Positions 51,824 to 64,000 are shown, counted from the stretch's first letter. The stretch: DNA of 64,000 nucleotides from Streptomyces fumanus (GCF_014655295.1 NZ_BNBI01000006.1:124001-188000), one strand, 5' to 3'. Notes: a model not told the origin generated them from the sequence alone. Numbers and translations are program-made.

Positions 51824-53179
51824 TTGAGTACGGGACCCGGAGCAGCTTCCGCCCCCGCACCTGACCACCACGACACGCTTTCCGGGCCCCGGCGCGGAAC
51901 GTCCATGTTCGCCTCCCTGAAGGTCAGGAACTACCGCCTGTTCTTCATGGGCCAGGTCGTCTCCAACATCGGCACCTGGATGCAGCGCATCGCCCAGGAC
52001 TGGCTGGTGCTCTCCCTCACCGGGTCCTCCGCGGCGGTCGGCATCACGACCGCGCTGCAGTTCCTGCCGATGCTGCTCTTCGGCCTCTACGGCGGCGTCC
52101 TCGTCGACCGGCTGCGCAAGCGCCCCACGCTGCTGGTCACCCAGTCGGCGATGGCGCTGACCGCGATCTTCCTCGCCGTCCTCACCCTGACCGGGCACGT
52201 CGAGGTCTGGCACGTCTACCTCGCCGCGTTCGCCATGGGCCTGGCCACCGTGATGGACAACCCGGCCCGGCAGTCCTTCGTCTCCGAGCTGGTCGGCCCC
52301 GACCAGTTGCAGAACGCGGTCAGCCTGAACTCGGCCAACTTCCAGTCCGCCCGGCTGGTCGGCCCCGCCGTCGCCGGCGTGATGATCACCGGCGTGGGCA
52401 CCGGCTGGGCGTTCCTCGCCAACGGCCTGTCCTTCGTGGCGCCGCTGACCGGGCTGCTGCTGATGCGCGCCCGGGACCTCCACGTCGTCCGGCGCGCGCC
52501 GCGCGGCAAGGGCCAGTTGCGGGAGGGCCTGCGGTACGTCGCCGGGCGGCCCGAGCTGATCTGGACGATCGTGCTGGTCGGCTTCATCGGCACCTTCGGC
52601 TTCAACTTCCCGGTCTTCCTCTCCGCCTTCGCCGACGACGTCTTCGACGCGGGCGCGGGCGAGTACAGCCTGTTCAACACGTTGATGGCGGTCGGCTCAC
52701 TGGCCGGCGCGCTGCTGGCCGCGCGGCGCGGCACGGCCCGGCTGCGGGTGCTGATCGCGGCGGCGCTCGGCTTCGGTGCGCTGGAGATCGCCGCCGCCGT
52801 CGCCCCCACGCTGTGGCTGTTCGCGCTGCTCATGGTGCCGATCGGGGTGTTCAGCATGACGGTGAACGTCACCGCCAACACCAGCATCCAGATGTCCACC
52901 GACCCGGCCATGCGGGGCCGGGTCATGGCCCTCTACATGATGGTCTTCCTCGGCGGCTCGCCGGTCGGCGCCCCGATCGTCGGCTGGGTCACCGACACCT
53001 ACGGCCCCCGGGTCGGCTTCGCGGCCGGCGGCACCGTCGCCGCCCTCGCCGCGGCGGTCATCGGCCTGATCCTGGCCCGCGTCGGCAACCTCCGCCTCAC
53101 CATCGGCTGGCACCACGGCCACCCCCGCCTCCACTTCGTCCCCCGCGACCAGCAGGAGGAACTGGCCCGGGCGGCGTAG
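51824..53179 (+). CDS. MFS transporter (DHA3/EntS type)
   Basis: A 451-residue exporter with 10-12 helices. MFASLKVRNYRLFFMGQVVSN, then IGTWMQRIAQDWLVLSLTGS, is the signature start of this family; GVLVDRLRKRPTLL is the motif A loop; DNPARQSFVSELVGPDQLQN follows. Substrate unknown, presumably sensed by the upstream MarR protein. TTG start at 51824 with GGAGG upstream. The region after the stop carries a Uma2 fragment on the other strand. Confidence 0.85.
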   Translation: MSTGPGAASAPAPDHHDTLSGPRRGTSMFASLKVRNYRLFFMGQVVSNIGTWMQRIAQDWLVLSLTGSSAAVGITTALQFLPMLLFGLYGGVLVDRLRKRPTLLVTQSAMALTAIFLAVLTLTGHVEVWHVYLAAFAMGLATVMDNPARQSFVSELVGPDQLQNAVSLNSANFQSARLVGPAVAGVMITGVGTGWAFLANGLSFVAPLTGLLLMRARDLHVVRRAPRGKGQLREGLRYVAGRPELIWTIVLVGFIGTFGFNFPVFLSAFADDVFDAGAGEYSLFNTLMAVGSLAGALLAARRGTARLRVLIAAALGFGALEIAAAVAPTLWLFALLMVPIGVFSMTVNVTANTSIQMSTDPAMRGRVMALYMMVFLGGSPVGAPIVGWVTDTYGPRVGFAAGGTVAALAAAVIGLILARVGNLRLTIGWHHGHPRLHFVPRDQQEELARAA

Positions 53180-53268
53180 CTCAGTCCCTGGGGCCAGTCG
53201 AACATGACGTCCAGGGTCAGCCCGGCGCTCTCCTCGGCCATCTCGATCCTGTCTGCGAGATCGGTCAT
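53180..53268 (-). pseudogene. Truncated Uma2-family gene fragment
   Basis: From ATG 53268 the minus strand reads TDLADRIEMAEESAGLTLDV, aligning with the start of the intact Uma2 protein at 55702 (TVVDDRIAMADVSTESLDAW). The Shine-Dalgarno region (GGGGAGGA, then CGCCACG) and about 60 bp of upstream DNA, including CGGTACAACGATA, are also shared. After about 30 codons similarity ends at the MFS gene end, so only the 5' end and promoter survive. Confidence 0.65.
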
Positions 53269-53363
53269 CGTGGCGTTCCTCCCCGGCCGCCGCTCGCTGC
53301 GGACGGCCGAGCGGTACAACGATATGCACGGTGACCAGGACACCCCCCGGGCACACTGGGCCC

Positions 53364-53936
53364 ATGAGACTCTTCGCCGCCGTGCTGCCGCCCGAGGACG
53401 TCGTCGACGCGCTGGCCGCCGAGGTGGGGCGGCTGAAGGGGCTGCCGGGGGCGGAGGGGCTGCGATGGACCGGGCGGGCGGGGTGGCACTTCACCCTCGC
53501 CTTCTACGGGGAGGTCGACGACGCCCGCGTACCGGAGCTGGCGGAGCGGCTGGGCCGGGCGGCGCGGCGGACCCCGCCGTTCGGGCTGGCGCTGCGCGGG
53601 GGCGGGCAGTTCGGGCACGGGCGGGCGCTGTGGACCGGCGCGGCCGGGGAGCTGCGGCCCCTCGCACTGCTGGCCGCGCGGGCCGAGGCGGCGGGCCGCA
53701 AGGCGGGTGTGACGACGCAGGAGCACCGCCGGTACGTCCCGCACCTGACCGTCGCCCGGAGCCGGGAGGCGTGCGACGTACGGGCGTACCTGGCGGCGCT
53801 CGACGGGTTCACCAGCCGCACCTGGACCGTGGACGAGCTGGTCCTGGTCCGCAGCAACCTGCCCGCCTCCGGGGTGCCGGGCGAACGCCCCCGGTACGAG
53901 GCGGTCGCCCGCGAGCCGCTCGGCCGGGCCGGTTAG
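53364..53936 (+). CDS. thpR: 2'-5' RNA ligase / ThpR cyclic phosphodiesterase family
   Basis: A 190-residue 2H-phosphoesterase with both catalytic HxTx motifs: HFTL (42-45) and HLTV (127-130). Opening RLFAAVLPPEDVVDAL is the family start. Members hydrolyse 2',3'-cyclic phosphates or ligate RNA 2'-5'; the cell role is unclear. ATG at 53364. A 28-residue membrane peptide gene follows after 10 bp. Confidence 0.88.
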   Translation: MRLFAAVLPPEDVVDALAAEVGRLKGLPGAEGLRWTGRAGWHFTLAFYGEVDDARVPELAERLGRAARRTPPFGLALRGGGQFGHGRALWTGAAGELRPLALLAARAEAAGRKAGVTTQEHRRYVPHLTVARSREACDVRAYLAALDGFTSRTWTVDELVLVRSNLPASGVPGERPRYEAVAREPLGRAG

Positions 53937-53946
53937 GCTCGGTGCC

Positions 53947-54033
53947 GTGGACCCGAAAACCCGGAACCGGATCATGGCCGGTGTGCTTGTGCTGATGCTC
54001 GTGGTGGTGGCGGTGGCGGCGGCGGTCGGCTAG
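53947..54033 (+). CDS. 28-residue single-pass membrane peptide
   Basis: GTG opens a 28-codon frame: a basic N-terminus (DPKTRNRIM) then one hydrophobic helix (AGVLVLMLVVVAVAAAVG) and TAG. It lies 10 bp after the RNA ligase stop, with codon choice fitting the genome. Small membrane peptides of this form occur beside transporters in Streptomyces; this one may belong to the nearby MFS gene. No homology can be shown by eye. Confidence 0.5.
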   Translation: MDPKTRNRIMAGVLVLMLVVVAVAAAVG

Positions 54034-54073
54034 CCCGCGCGCCCGCCGCCGCTCTCCGGACTGCCGCCGCCCG

Positions 54074-55066
54074 CTACCAGGCGAACGCCTCCGGGGACGG
54101 CCCCGGGCCGGGGAAGATCTCGTCCAGGCCGTCCAGCACCTCCTGGGAGAGTTCCAGCTCCACGGCCCGCAGCGCCGACGTGAGCTGCTCGGCGGTGCGC
54201 GGGCCGACGATCGGGCCGGTCACGCCGGGCCGGGTGAGCAGCCAGGCCAGCGCGGCCTCGCCGGGCTCCAGCCCGTGCTTGTCGAGCAGGTCCTCGTACG
54301 CCTGGACGCGGGCGCGGCCCGCGGGGTCGGCGAGCGTCTCGGCGGTCCGGCCGGTCGCCCGGCGGCCGCCCTTGACCTCCTTCTTGATGACCCCGCCGAG
54401 CAGCCCGCCGTTCAGCGGCGACCAGGGGATCACGCCGAGCCCGTACTCCTGGGCGGCCGGGATGACCTCCATCTCGGCGCGGCGCTCCGCGAGGTTGTAG
54501 AGGCACTGCTCGCTGACCAGGCCGATGGTGCCGCCGCGCCGGGCGGCGGTCTCGTTGGCCTGCGCGATCTTGTAGCCGGGGAAGTTCGAGGACCCCGCGT
54601 ACACGATCTTGCCCTGCTGGACCAGGACGTCGATCGCCTGCCAGATCTCGTCGAACGAGGTGTCCCGGTCGATGTGGTGGAACTGGTAGAGGTCGATGTG
54701 GTCGGTGCGCAGCCGCTTGAGGCTGGCGTCGACCGCCCGCCGGATGTTCACGGCGGAGAGCTTGTCGTGGTTGGGCCAGGCCGCGCCGTCGGCGCCCATG
54801 TTGCCGTACACCTTGGTGGCGAGGACGACCTTGTCGCGCCGGCCGCCGCCCTGCGCGAACCAGTTGCCGATGATCTCCTCGGTGCGGCCCTTGTTCTCGC
54901 CCCAGCCGTAGACGTTGGCGGTGTCGAAGAAGTTGATGCCCGCGTCCAGGGCCGCGTCCATGATCGCGTGACTGTCGGGCTCGTCGGTCTGCGGACCGAA
55001 GTTCATCGTCCCGAGGACGAGCCGGCTGACCTTGAGTCCCGTGCGTCCGAGCTGCGTGTACTCCAT
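54074..55066 (-). CDS. Aldo/keto reductase
   Basis: NADPH-dependent oxidoreductase, TIM barrel, 330 residues. YTQLGRTGLKVSRLVLGTMN at the start, catalytic Asp/Tyr in FFDTANVYGWGENKGRTEE, Lys in VVLATKVYG, His in LYQFHHID, and the cofactor segment PIVGPRTAEQLTSAL. It resembles YajO/YghZ-type enzymes with broad aldehyde substrates. ATG at 55066 opens MEYTQLG and follows GGGGA. Confidence 0.9.
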   Translation of the reverse strand: MEYTQLGRTGLKVSRLVLGTMNFGPQTDEPDSHAIMDAALDAGINFFDTANVYGWGENKGRTEEIIGNWFAQGGGRRDKVVLATKVYGNMGADGAAWPNHDKLSAVNIRRAVDASLKRLRTDHIDLYQFHHIDRDTSFDEIWQAIDVLVQQGKIVYAGSSNFPGYKIAQANETAARRGGTIGLVSEQCLYNLAERRAEMEVIPAAQEYGLGVIPWSPLNGGLLGGVIKKEVKGGRRATGRTAETLADPAGRARVQAYEDLLDKHGLEPGEAALAWLLTRPGVTGPIVGPRTAEQLTSALRAVELELSQEVLDGLDEIFPGPGPSPEAFAW

Positions 55067-55114
55067 GGTCCCCAAGACAACGACCTTGAGTGCGCTCCAG
55101 GCAAGCGGGGGTGA

Positions 55115-55702
55115 TCAGTCGCGGGGGAAGCCGGCGGTGCGCAGGGTGAGACCGAGGGGCGTGCCGGTGAGGTCCAGGTCGTGGCCGAAGCCGACGGTGG
55201 TCTCGGTGATGTACTCGCCGTCCTTCGGCTGGGTGTAGACGTGGCACTTGCCCTGGTAGGGGTCGGCGATCAGGTAGACGGGCACCTCGGCGACGGCGTA
55301 CGCGGTCTTCTTCGGGCCGTAGTCGTTGGCGGCGGTGCCCTGCGAGATGACCTCGGCGACGAACTCCACGTCCTCGTAGCGCCAGTGACCGGTCTCGTCC
55401 GGCTCGGCGCCGTCGCGGAGCTTGGCGACGTCCGGGCAGAAGCCGTTCTGGTGGCCGGGGAAGTCGATGCGGACGTCGGAGACGACCTCGGTGTTCATCC
55501 CGAACCTGTCTTCGACGGCCCGGACGATCCAGCGGATGATGTGCCAGTGCGTGCTCCGCTGCGGTGTCATGTGGACGCTGCCCCCGACGATCTCGACCCT
55601 GAATCCTTCGGGGACGGGCATCTTCTCAAGCCGCTCGAACCACGCGTCGAGGCTCTCGGTGCTGACGTCGGCCATGGCGATCCTGTCGTCTACGACGGTC
55701 AT
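55115..55702 (-). CDS. Uma2-family putative restriction-fold nuclease (DUF820)
   Basis: A 195-residue protein of the PD-(D/E)XK fold common in large numbers in Streptomyces and cyanobacteria. GFRVEIVGGSVHMTPQRST, FCPDVAKLRDGAEPDET, and the catalytic-like VEFVAEVISQGTAANDYGPK, then KTAYAVAEVPVYLIADPYQG. Whether these proteins cut DNA is unknown. ATG at 55702 with strong GGAGGAG. A truncated copy of its 5' end lies at 53180-53268. Confidence 0.85.
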   Translation of the reverse strand: MTVVDDRIAMADVSTESLDAWFERLEKMPVPEGFRVEIVGGSVHMTPQRSTHWHIIRWIVRAVEDRFGMNTEVVSDVRIDFPGHQNGFCPDVAKLRDGAEPDETGHWRYEDVEFVAEVISQGTAANDYGPKKTAYAVAEVPVYLIADPYQGKCHVYTQPKDGEYITETTVGFGHDLDLTGTPLGLTLRTAGFPRD

Positions 55703-55785
55703 CGTGGCACTCCTCCCCGGCGGCTCCCCGTACGGAAACCACCGCGCGGTACAACGATACGCACGGCGCCCAGGACACGGACGGA

Positions 55786-56469
55786 CTAGTGACCCCCGTA
55801 CGGGCCGCCCAGCCCCCACCCCTGGTGCATCGCGTCCGCGAAGGCCGCGGCGATCTTGTGTTCGCCCGAGGCGCCGGGGTGGGTGCCGTCGTAGGTGTCC
55901 GCGCGGAGGTCGTACGTGGGCGGCGCGGAGGCCAGCAGCAGCGGGGAGCGGGGTTCGGCCAGGTCGGCGACGGCCTTGGCGAGCAGGTCGTTGAAGAGGG
56001 CGACCTGGGCGGCGAAGGCCGGGTCCTGATGGGCCCTGATGTTCGGGATCACCGGCAGCAGCACCATGCGGACGCGGGGGCGGGCCGCGCGGGCCCCGGC
56101 GACGAAGCGGTGGACGTTCTCGGCGGTCTGCTCGGCGTTGGTGTAGAAGCCGAGGTCGATCAGGCCGAGGGCGACCAGCAGCACGTCCGCGTCGTGCTCC
56201 CGGACCGCCTCCCCGATCAGCGGGGCCATGTGCAGCCAGCCCTCGCCCCAGCCGGCCAGGTGGGCGCGGGGGAAGCCGGGGTCGGGGTCGGCGTAGGCGA
56301 GGGAGACGGGCGCGTCCGCGGCCTTGTCGTAGAGCGTCTCGCGGGGGCCGACGAAGGTGAACGGACCGCCGTACTCCGCGCACAGGTGCCGCCACAGCCG
56401 GTAGCGCCACGTGTGTTCGCCCGCGCTCCCGATCGTCTGGGAGTCACCGACGGGCATGAACCTGAGCAT
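55786..56469 (-). CDS. SGNH/GDSL hydrolase with altered block III
   Basis: A 227-residue esterase-fold protein, no signal peptide seen with this start. Block I PVGDSQTIGS has the nucleophile S10; block V DGTHPG has D194 and H197. In block III, where the oxyanion Asn of GxND is expected, it reads VALGLIDLGF (Ile at 104), so this residue is missing. Activity may be changed or reduced. ATG at 56469; the frame upstream is non-coding. Confidence 0.78.
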   Translation of the reverse strand: MLRFMPVGDSQTIGSAGEHTWRYRLWRHLCAEYGGPFTFVGPRETLYDKAADAPVSLAYADPDPGFPRAHLAGWGEGWLHMAPLIGEAVREHDADVLLVALGLIDLGFYTNAEQTAENVHRFVAGARAARPRVRMVLLPVIPNIRAHQDPAFAAQVALFNDLLAKAVADLAEPRSPLLLASAPPTYDLRADTYDGTHPGASGEHKIAAAFADAMHQGWGLGGPYGGH

Positions 56470-56557
56470 CCGCTCATCATGGACGATCCGGGCGCCCGGT
56501 GCGATGTGAACCCGGCCACCGCCGTGAACGCCCGTACGTGATGGCAGGCTTGGGCCC

Positions 56558-57517
56558 ATGCGCCGACCCTTCGCCCTTCTCGCCGCGGCCCTCCTCGCGG
56601 GTGCCGTCGCCACGCCCGCCCACGCCGTCGACGGGGACAAGGGGTTCACCATCCGGGACCCGAGGATCACCGAGTCCAGCGGCCTGGCCGCCTCCCGTCT
56701 GCACCCCGGCATCTACTGGACCCACAACGACCAGGACACCAGCCTGTACGCGGTGGACGGCAAGACCGGCGAGACGGTCGCCCGCGTCACCCTCTCCGGG
56801 GTCGGCACGCCCCGGGACATGGAGGCGATCTCCATCGGCCCGGACAACCGGATCTACGTCGGCGACATCGGCGACAACTTCGGCGGCAAGTGGCCGAACG
56901 TATGGATCTACGAGCTGCCCGAGCCGACCGAACTGAAGGATCAGACGGTCAAGGCCACCCAGTACGTCGTGAAGTACGCGGACGGGCCGCGCGACGCCGA
57001 GTCCCTGGTCGTCCACCCGAAGACCGGCCGCGTCTACATCATCGACAAGAACGAGGAGGGCGGTCACCTCTACGAGGGCCCGGCCCAGCTCTCCGCCTCC
57101 GGCACCAACGTCTTCGAGCCGACCGCCGCGGTCGACCTGTGGGCCACCGACGCGGCGTTCTCGCCGGACGGCCGGCAGCTCACCGTACGCGGTTACCTCG
57201 GGGGCCTGTACTACGACTGGAACGACGGCAAGATCGCGCGCAAGGGCCGGATCAGCGTGCCGCTGGGGCAGGGCGAGTCCGTCACCTACACCGTCGACGG
57301 CAGGAAGCTGCTGCTCGGCATGGAGGGCACGGGCAGCGCGGTGAAGGCCGAGGACGCGCCCGGCGCGACGCCGTCCACCGGAAGCGGGAGCCCGTCGGCC
57401 TCTGGCGACGGCACGGGCGGCGGCACGGACAGCGGCACGCTGAAGATCGGCGGGGCGGCCCTACTGGTCGCCGTGGTCGCCCTGTTCGGCCTGCGCAAAC
57501 TGTTCCGCCGGGGCTGA
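56558..57517 (+). CDS. Secreted propeller-like protein with C-terminal membrane anchor
   Basis: A 319-residue protein. Signal peptide (RRPFALLAAALLAGAVATPA, cleavage near AHA). The body has repeat-like WD/NHL motifs (PGIYWTHNDQDTSLYAVDGK, NRIYVGDIGDNFGGKW, GRVYIIDKNEEGGHLYEG), suggesting a beta-propeller. A Ser/Gly/Thr linker and one helix with basic end (AALLVAVVALFGLRKLFRRG) anchor it. No LPXTG. Role unknown. Its 3' end overlaps the HATPase gene by 57 bp on the other strand. Confidence 0.7.
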   Translation: MRRPFALLAAALLAGAVATPAHAVDGDKGFTIRDPRITESSGLAASRLHPGIYWTHNDQDTSLYAVDGKTGETVARVTLSGVGTPRDMEAISIGPDNRIYVGDIGDNFGGKWPNVWIYELPEPTELKDQTVKATQYVVKYADGPRDAESLVVHPKTGRVYIIDKNEEGGHLYEGPAQLSASGTNVFEPTAAVDLWATDAAFSPDGRQLTVRGYLGGLYYDWNDGKIARKGRISVPLGQGESVTYTVDGRKLLLGMEGTGSAVKAEDAPGATPSTGSGSPSASGDGTGGGTDSGTLKIGGAALLVAVVALFGLRKLFRRG

Positions 57518-57925
57518 GTCCGCGCCGGTCTTCCACCTGGCCCACACGCACTTCGCGTACGCCTCCTGACGGCACCCCCAGGAGTCGGCCAGCGCCGCCA
57601 CGAGGGCGAGTCCGCGTCCGCCCTCCTCGCCGGGGCCCGAGTCGTGGACCCGGGGGAGCCGGTCGCGGTCGGGGTCGGAGACCTCCAGGAGCACCTCCGT
57701 GCCGTCGACGGCCAGTATCACGCGGACCTGCGCGTGGGAGACGCGGCAGTGGGTCACGGCGTTGGTGACCAGCTCGTTGGCGAGCAGCGTGACGACCTCG
57801 GCGTGGTCACCGGTGATCCCCCAGCCGGTGAGGACCTGACGGACCTGCTGCCGGGCGACAGCGACGTGCCGCTTGCGCTTGGGGATGCGGAAGATTTCTG
57901 AGGCGGGCATGGGCGTATTCGACAT
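57461..57925 (-). CDS. HATPase (anti-sigma-factor-type serine kinase fold)
   Basis: A 154-residue protein of the RsbW/SpoIIAB-like HATPase_c_2 family common in Streptomyces. N-box VTLLANELVTNAVTH, G2-like GRGLALVAALADSWG. In this genus such genes pair with HTH/DUF397 genes, as here. It may act as an anti-sigma or simple ATP-binding partner; no sigma factor gene is adjacent. ATG at 57925 (a TTG six bases earlier is possible). Divergent from the HTH gene. Confidence 0.82.
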   Translation of the reverse strand: MSNTPMPASEIFRIPKRKRHVAVARQQVRQVLTGWGITGDHAEVVTLLANELVTNAVTHCRVSHAQVRVILAVDGTEVLLEVSDPDRDRLPRVHDSGPGEEGGRGLALVAALADSWGCRQEAYAKCVWARWKTGADSAPAEQFAQAEQGDHGDQ

Positions 57926-57961
57926 CTGCAAAACACTGACTGCGGAATGTATGCGGAGGTC

Positions 57962-57977
57962 TCACTCGATCGTGTGA
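57962..57977. promoter_or_regulatory. Palindrome between the HATPase and HTH genes
   Basis: TCACTCGATCGTGTGA is symmetric at 14 of 16 positions and lies 60 bp from the HTH start and 37 bp from the HATPase start. Likely operator for the XRE-type HTH protein. Confidence 0.5.
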
Positions 57978-58036
57978 TGCGGGGCAGAGATGGGCAGAGC
58001 GCGTGACAGGGTGGCGTGCGGAGAGGGGAGGTCCAC

Positions 58037-58909
58037 ATGCCCGCAGGGGGACGGCCGACGGTCCGCAGCAGGCGGCTCGGCACGGCACTCAGGCAGTACC
58101 GGCAGGCCGCCAAGCTCGACCAGCCGCAGGCCGCCGAAGTGATCGCTTCGAGTCAGGCGAGGATCAGCCGCGTGGAAAGCGGACACGCCACCCCGCGCGT
58201 CATCGAGGTACGGCTGCTGCTCGACGCCTACGGAGTCACCGACGCGCAGGTGCGGGACCGGCTGGAGGACCTGGCCAAGCACTCGAAGAAGCCCGGATGG
58301 TGGCTGGAGTACGCGGGTCGCCTGCGGCCGGACTACCTGGACCACATCGCTCTCGAGGACGACGCGAGTCACATCAGGCAGTGGCAGCCCGTTCTGGTCC
58401 CGGGACTTCTGCAGACGCCTGCCTACGCGGAGACGATCATCACCGAGGGACCCCGCGAACTGTCTTCCGAACAGATCGCGGAGCTGGTGAAGGTCCGGAG
58501 CCGCCGACAGGAGAGGATCGCCGAAGGCGGAGTCAGATACACCGTCGTTCTCTGGCAGGCGGTCATCACGTACCCCCTGCTGTCGTCCGCCGTCCACCGC
58601 GAGCAATTGACGGCCCTCCTCCGAGCGGCCCGGCGGAAGAACGTCACCCTTCAGATCCTGCCGTTCAGTTCCGGCACACTCGCGGCCGGCACCTCGGCCT
58701 TCGCCGCCTTCAGTTTCGACTCCGATGCCGTGGTCGAAGTCGTCACGATGGACGATCTGATGAGCACGACGATCCTGGAGAACCCGGACGACCTCGCGCA
58801 CCATGCCCGGACGTTCGACCTCCTGCAATCGGCAGCGCTGTCACCGGCGGAGAGCGCGGAACTCATCCAGAGCAAGCTGCGAACGATGGAGGAAGACCCC
58901 CATGCCTGA
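58037..58909 (+). CDS. XRE-family HTH regulator with DUF5753 (WhiJ-like)
   Basis: A 290-residue protein. N-terminal HTH: LGTALRQYRQAAKLDQPQAA, VIASSQARISRVESGHATP. C-terminal DUF5753: WQPVLVPGLLQTPAYAETII, VRYTVVLWQAVITYPLL, LQILPFSSGTLAAGTSAFAA. This architecture is the WhiJ family, which with a DUF397 partner controls development in Streptomyces. ATG at 58037 follows GGGGAGG. The stop overlaps the DUF397 start by 8 bp. Confidence 0.88.
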   Translation: MPAGGRPTVRSRRLGTALRQYRQAAKLDQPQAAEVIASSQARISRVESGHATPRVIEVRLLLDAYGVTDAQVRDRLEDLAKHSKKPGWWLEYAGRLRPDYLDHIALEDDASHIRQWQPVLVPGLLQTPAYAETIITEGPRELSSEQIAELVKVRSRRQERIAEGGVRYTVVLWQAVITYPLLSSAVHREQLTALLRAARRKNVTLQILPFSSGTLAAGTSAFAAFSFDSDAVVEVVTMDDLMSTTILENPDDLAHHARTFDLLQSAALSPAESAELIQSKLRTMEEDPHA

Positions 58910-59084
58910 AATAACAGGCCCCTTCCGGAAGTCCTCGTACTCCACTCAGGAAGGCGAATGCGTCGAAGTAGCCGCCACCACTGACCACGGCCGAGCCGTC
59001 CGCGACAGCAAGGCACCCGGCGACGGCCCCCTCCTCACCGTCTCCCGCGAGAGCTGGGCCGCGTTTCTGCGGATGCTCGGGTGA
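58902..59084 (+). CDS. DUF397 small protein
   Basis: A 60-residue protein with the DUF397 core: FRKSSYSTQEGECVEVAATT, AVRDSKAPGDGPLLTVSRES, WAAFLRMLG. Partner of the upstream HTH protein; such partners are thought to bind the regulator and modify its DNA binding. ATG overlaps the HTH stop (CATGCCTGA), indicating coupled translation. A perfect hairpin follows directly. Confidence 0.9.
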   Translation: MPEITGPFRKSSYSTQEGECVEVAATTDHGRAVRDSKAPGDGPLLTVSRESWAAFLRMLG

Positions 59085-59085
59085 G

Positions 59086-59120
59086 CGAAGGGCGCCCGGT
59101 GGGGAACCGGGCGCCCTTCG
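59086..59120. terminator. Bidirectional hairpin between DUF397 gene and serC
   Basis: Perfect 15-bp inverted repeat (CGAAGGGCGCCCGGT / ACCGGGCGCCCTTCG) with a 5-nt loop, starting 1 bp after the DUF397 stop and ending 19 bp before the serC stop, so it can serve both converging genes. Confidence 0.85.
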
Positions 59121-59139
59121 TCGTCTCGGCGCGGAGCCG

Positions 59140-63724
<4,585 letters not shown>

Positions 63725-63909
63725 CGAACCTCCGGAAACGGGGGAGTCACTCGCTGCGGACGGTACCCCGGGGCCGCGCGTTGACAGCCACGTACCCCGC
63801 CCTGGACAGTTGCATGGCAGGGTCGTACGGCTGACACAGTCCATCACCGTGCACCTGGCAGTACAGTGAAGTGAACCTCGTACGGTCGTCCAGCGTCCCC
63901 GGAGCCCCC

Positions 63910-64000
63910 GTGACCACCCCCAGCGCCGACCCCGGCACCCCGATCCCGGCCGCCCCCGCGGCGGCCCCCGCCTCCGTGCCGGGCGTCGCCCCCGGCCGCC
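63910..64000 (+). CDS. Start of an unknown gene (runs off right edge)
   Basis: GTG at 63910 after CCCGGAG opens a frame that stays open to the edge: about 30 residues, mostly Pro/Ala (TTPSADPGTPIPAAPAAAPA). This is a disordered tail, so the product cannot be named. Divergent from the Nudix gene across 185 bp. Confidence 0.45.
   Translation, partial: MTTPSADPGTPIPAAPAAAPASVPGVAPGR

Noticed and set aside
55783..55798. Third DasR-like site containing CTAG
   Set aside because: Shares only GGACTAG with the consensus; the right half does not match, and it lies at the 3' end of the SGNH gene.

Overview
This window looks like core chromosome of a Streptomyces species. GC content is very high with strong third-position G/C bias, GTG and TTG starts are common, and the gene order (cdgB, nagKA, otsA/otsB, thrC, cspA, groEL2, mqnB/mqnD, serC) resembles, from memory, the S. 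coelicolor region around SCO4280 to SCO4370. I see no biosynthetic gene cluster, prophage, insertion sequence, CRISPR array, tRNA or rRNA. Interest lies in regulatory sites, short tandem and interspersed repeats, and several poorly understood conserved genes.

Layout. 1-8.0 kb: edge of a flavin-reductase-like gene; the diguanylate cyclase gene cdgB with a BldD box and a Crp-like palindrome upstream; a membrane-anchored carbohydrate-binding protein; the aminosugar set nagK-nagA plus a PfkB kinase, divergent from a sugar-binding lipoprotein across a DasR-type operator. 8-11.7 kb: compatible-solute genes otsB, otsA and a glucosyl-3-phosphoglycerate synthase gene, with a minisatellite between otsB and otsA. 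11.7-16.3 kb: a SAM-I riboswitch in front of thrC, a ThiS/MoaD-type sulfur carrier, a cold-shock protein, and groEL2 under two CIRCE elements. 16.4-23.9 kb: an old-yellow-enzyme homologue, a carboxylesterase and a MurNAc-type module (RpiR regulator, murQ, PTS EIIBC). 23.9-34 kb: a GNAT fusion, an HD protein, a mycothiol-dependent isomerase-like protein, cutC with a DasR-like site, a HelD-type helicase, and an XPB helicase beside a Helicase_C_3/WYL-like protein.

34-41.4 kb: membrane and HAD proteins, a second cold-shock protein, the menaquinone (futalosine) genes mqnB and mqnD whose overlap is built from a 9-bp tandem repeat, a lipoprotein, an MFS protein and a DUF3027 gene. 41.4-49.6 kb: interspersed repeats, a 1039-residue GHKL/sacsin-like ATPase, two tandem secreted paralogues with a nearly identical 3' half, a CtpE-like P-type ATPase and a DUF2530 protein. 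49.7-57.5 kb: purine permease, MarR-MFS pair, a Uma2 gene fragment, a 2'-5' RNA ligase family gene, a 28-residue membrane peptide, aldo/keto reductase, Uma2, an SGNH hydrolase lacking a usual residue, and a secreted propeller-like protein. 57.5-64 kb: a divergent HATPase / HTH-DUF397 module (WhiJ-like), serC, a large FAD/Fe-S oxidoreductase, a Nudix hydrolase and the first codons of a gene running off the right edge.

Themes. Several genes serve cell-wall aminosugar recycling (nagK, nagA, murQ, murP-like, the RpiR regulator, the lipoprotein), linked by candidate DasR sites at nagK and cutC. Others are stress or osmolyte genes (ots, gpgS, groEL2, csp) and developmental signalling genes (cdgB, HTH/DUF397/HATPase). 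All functional names come from motif recognition by eye and memory of the families; no search was run.
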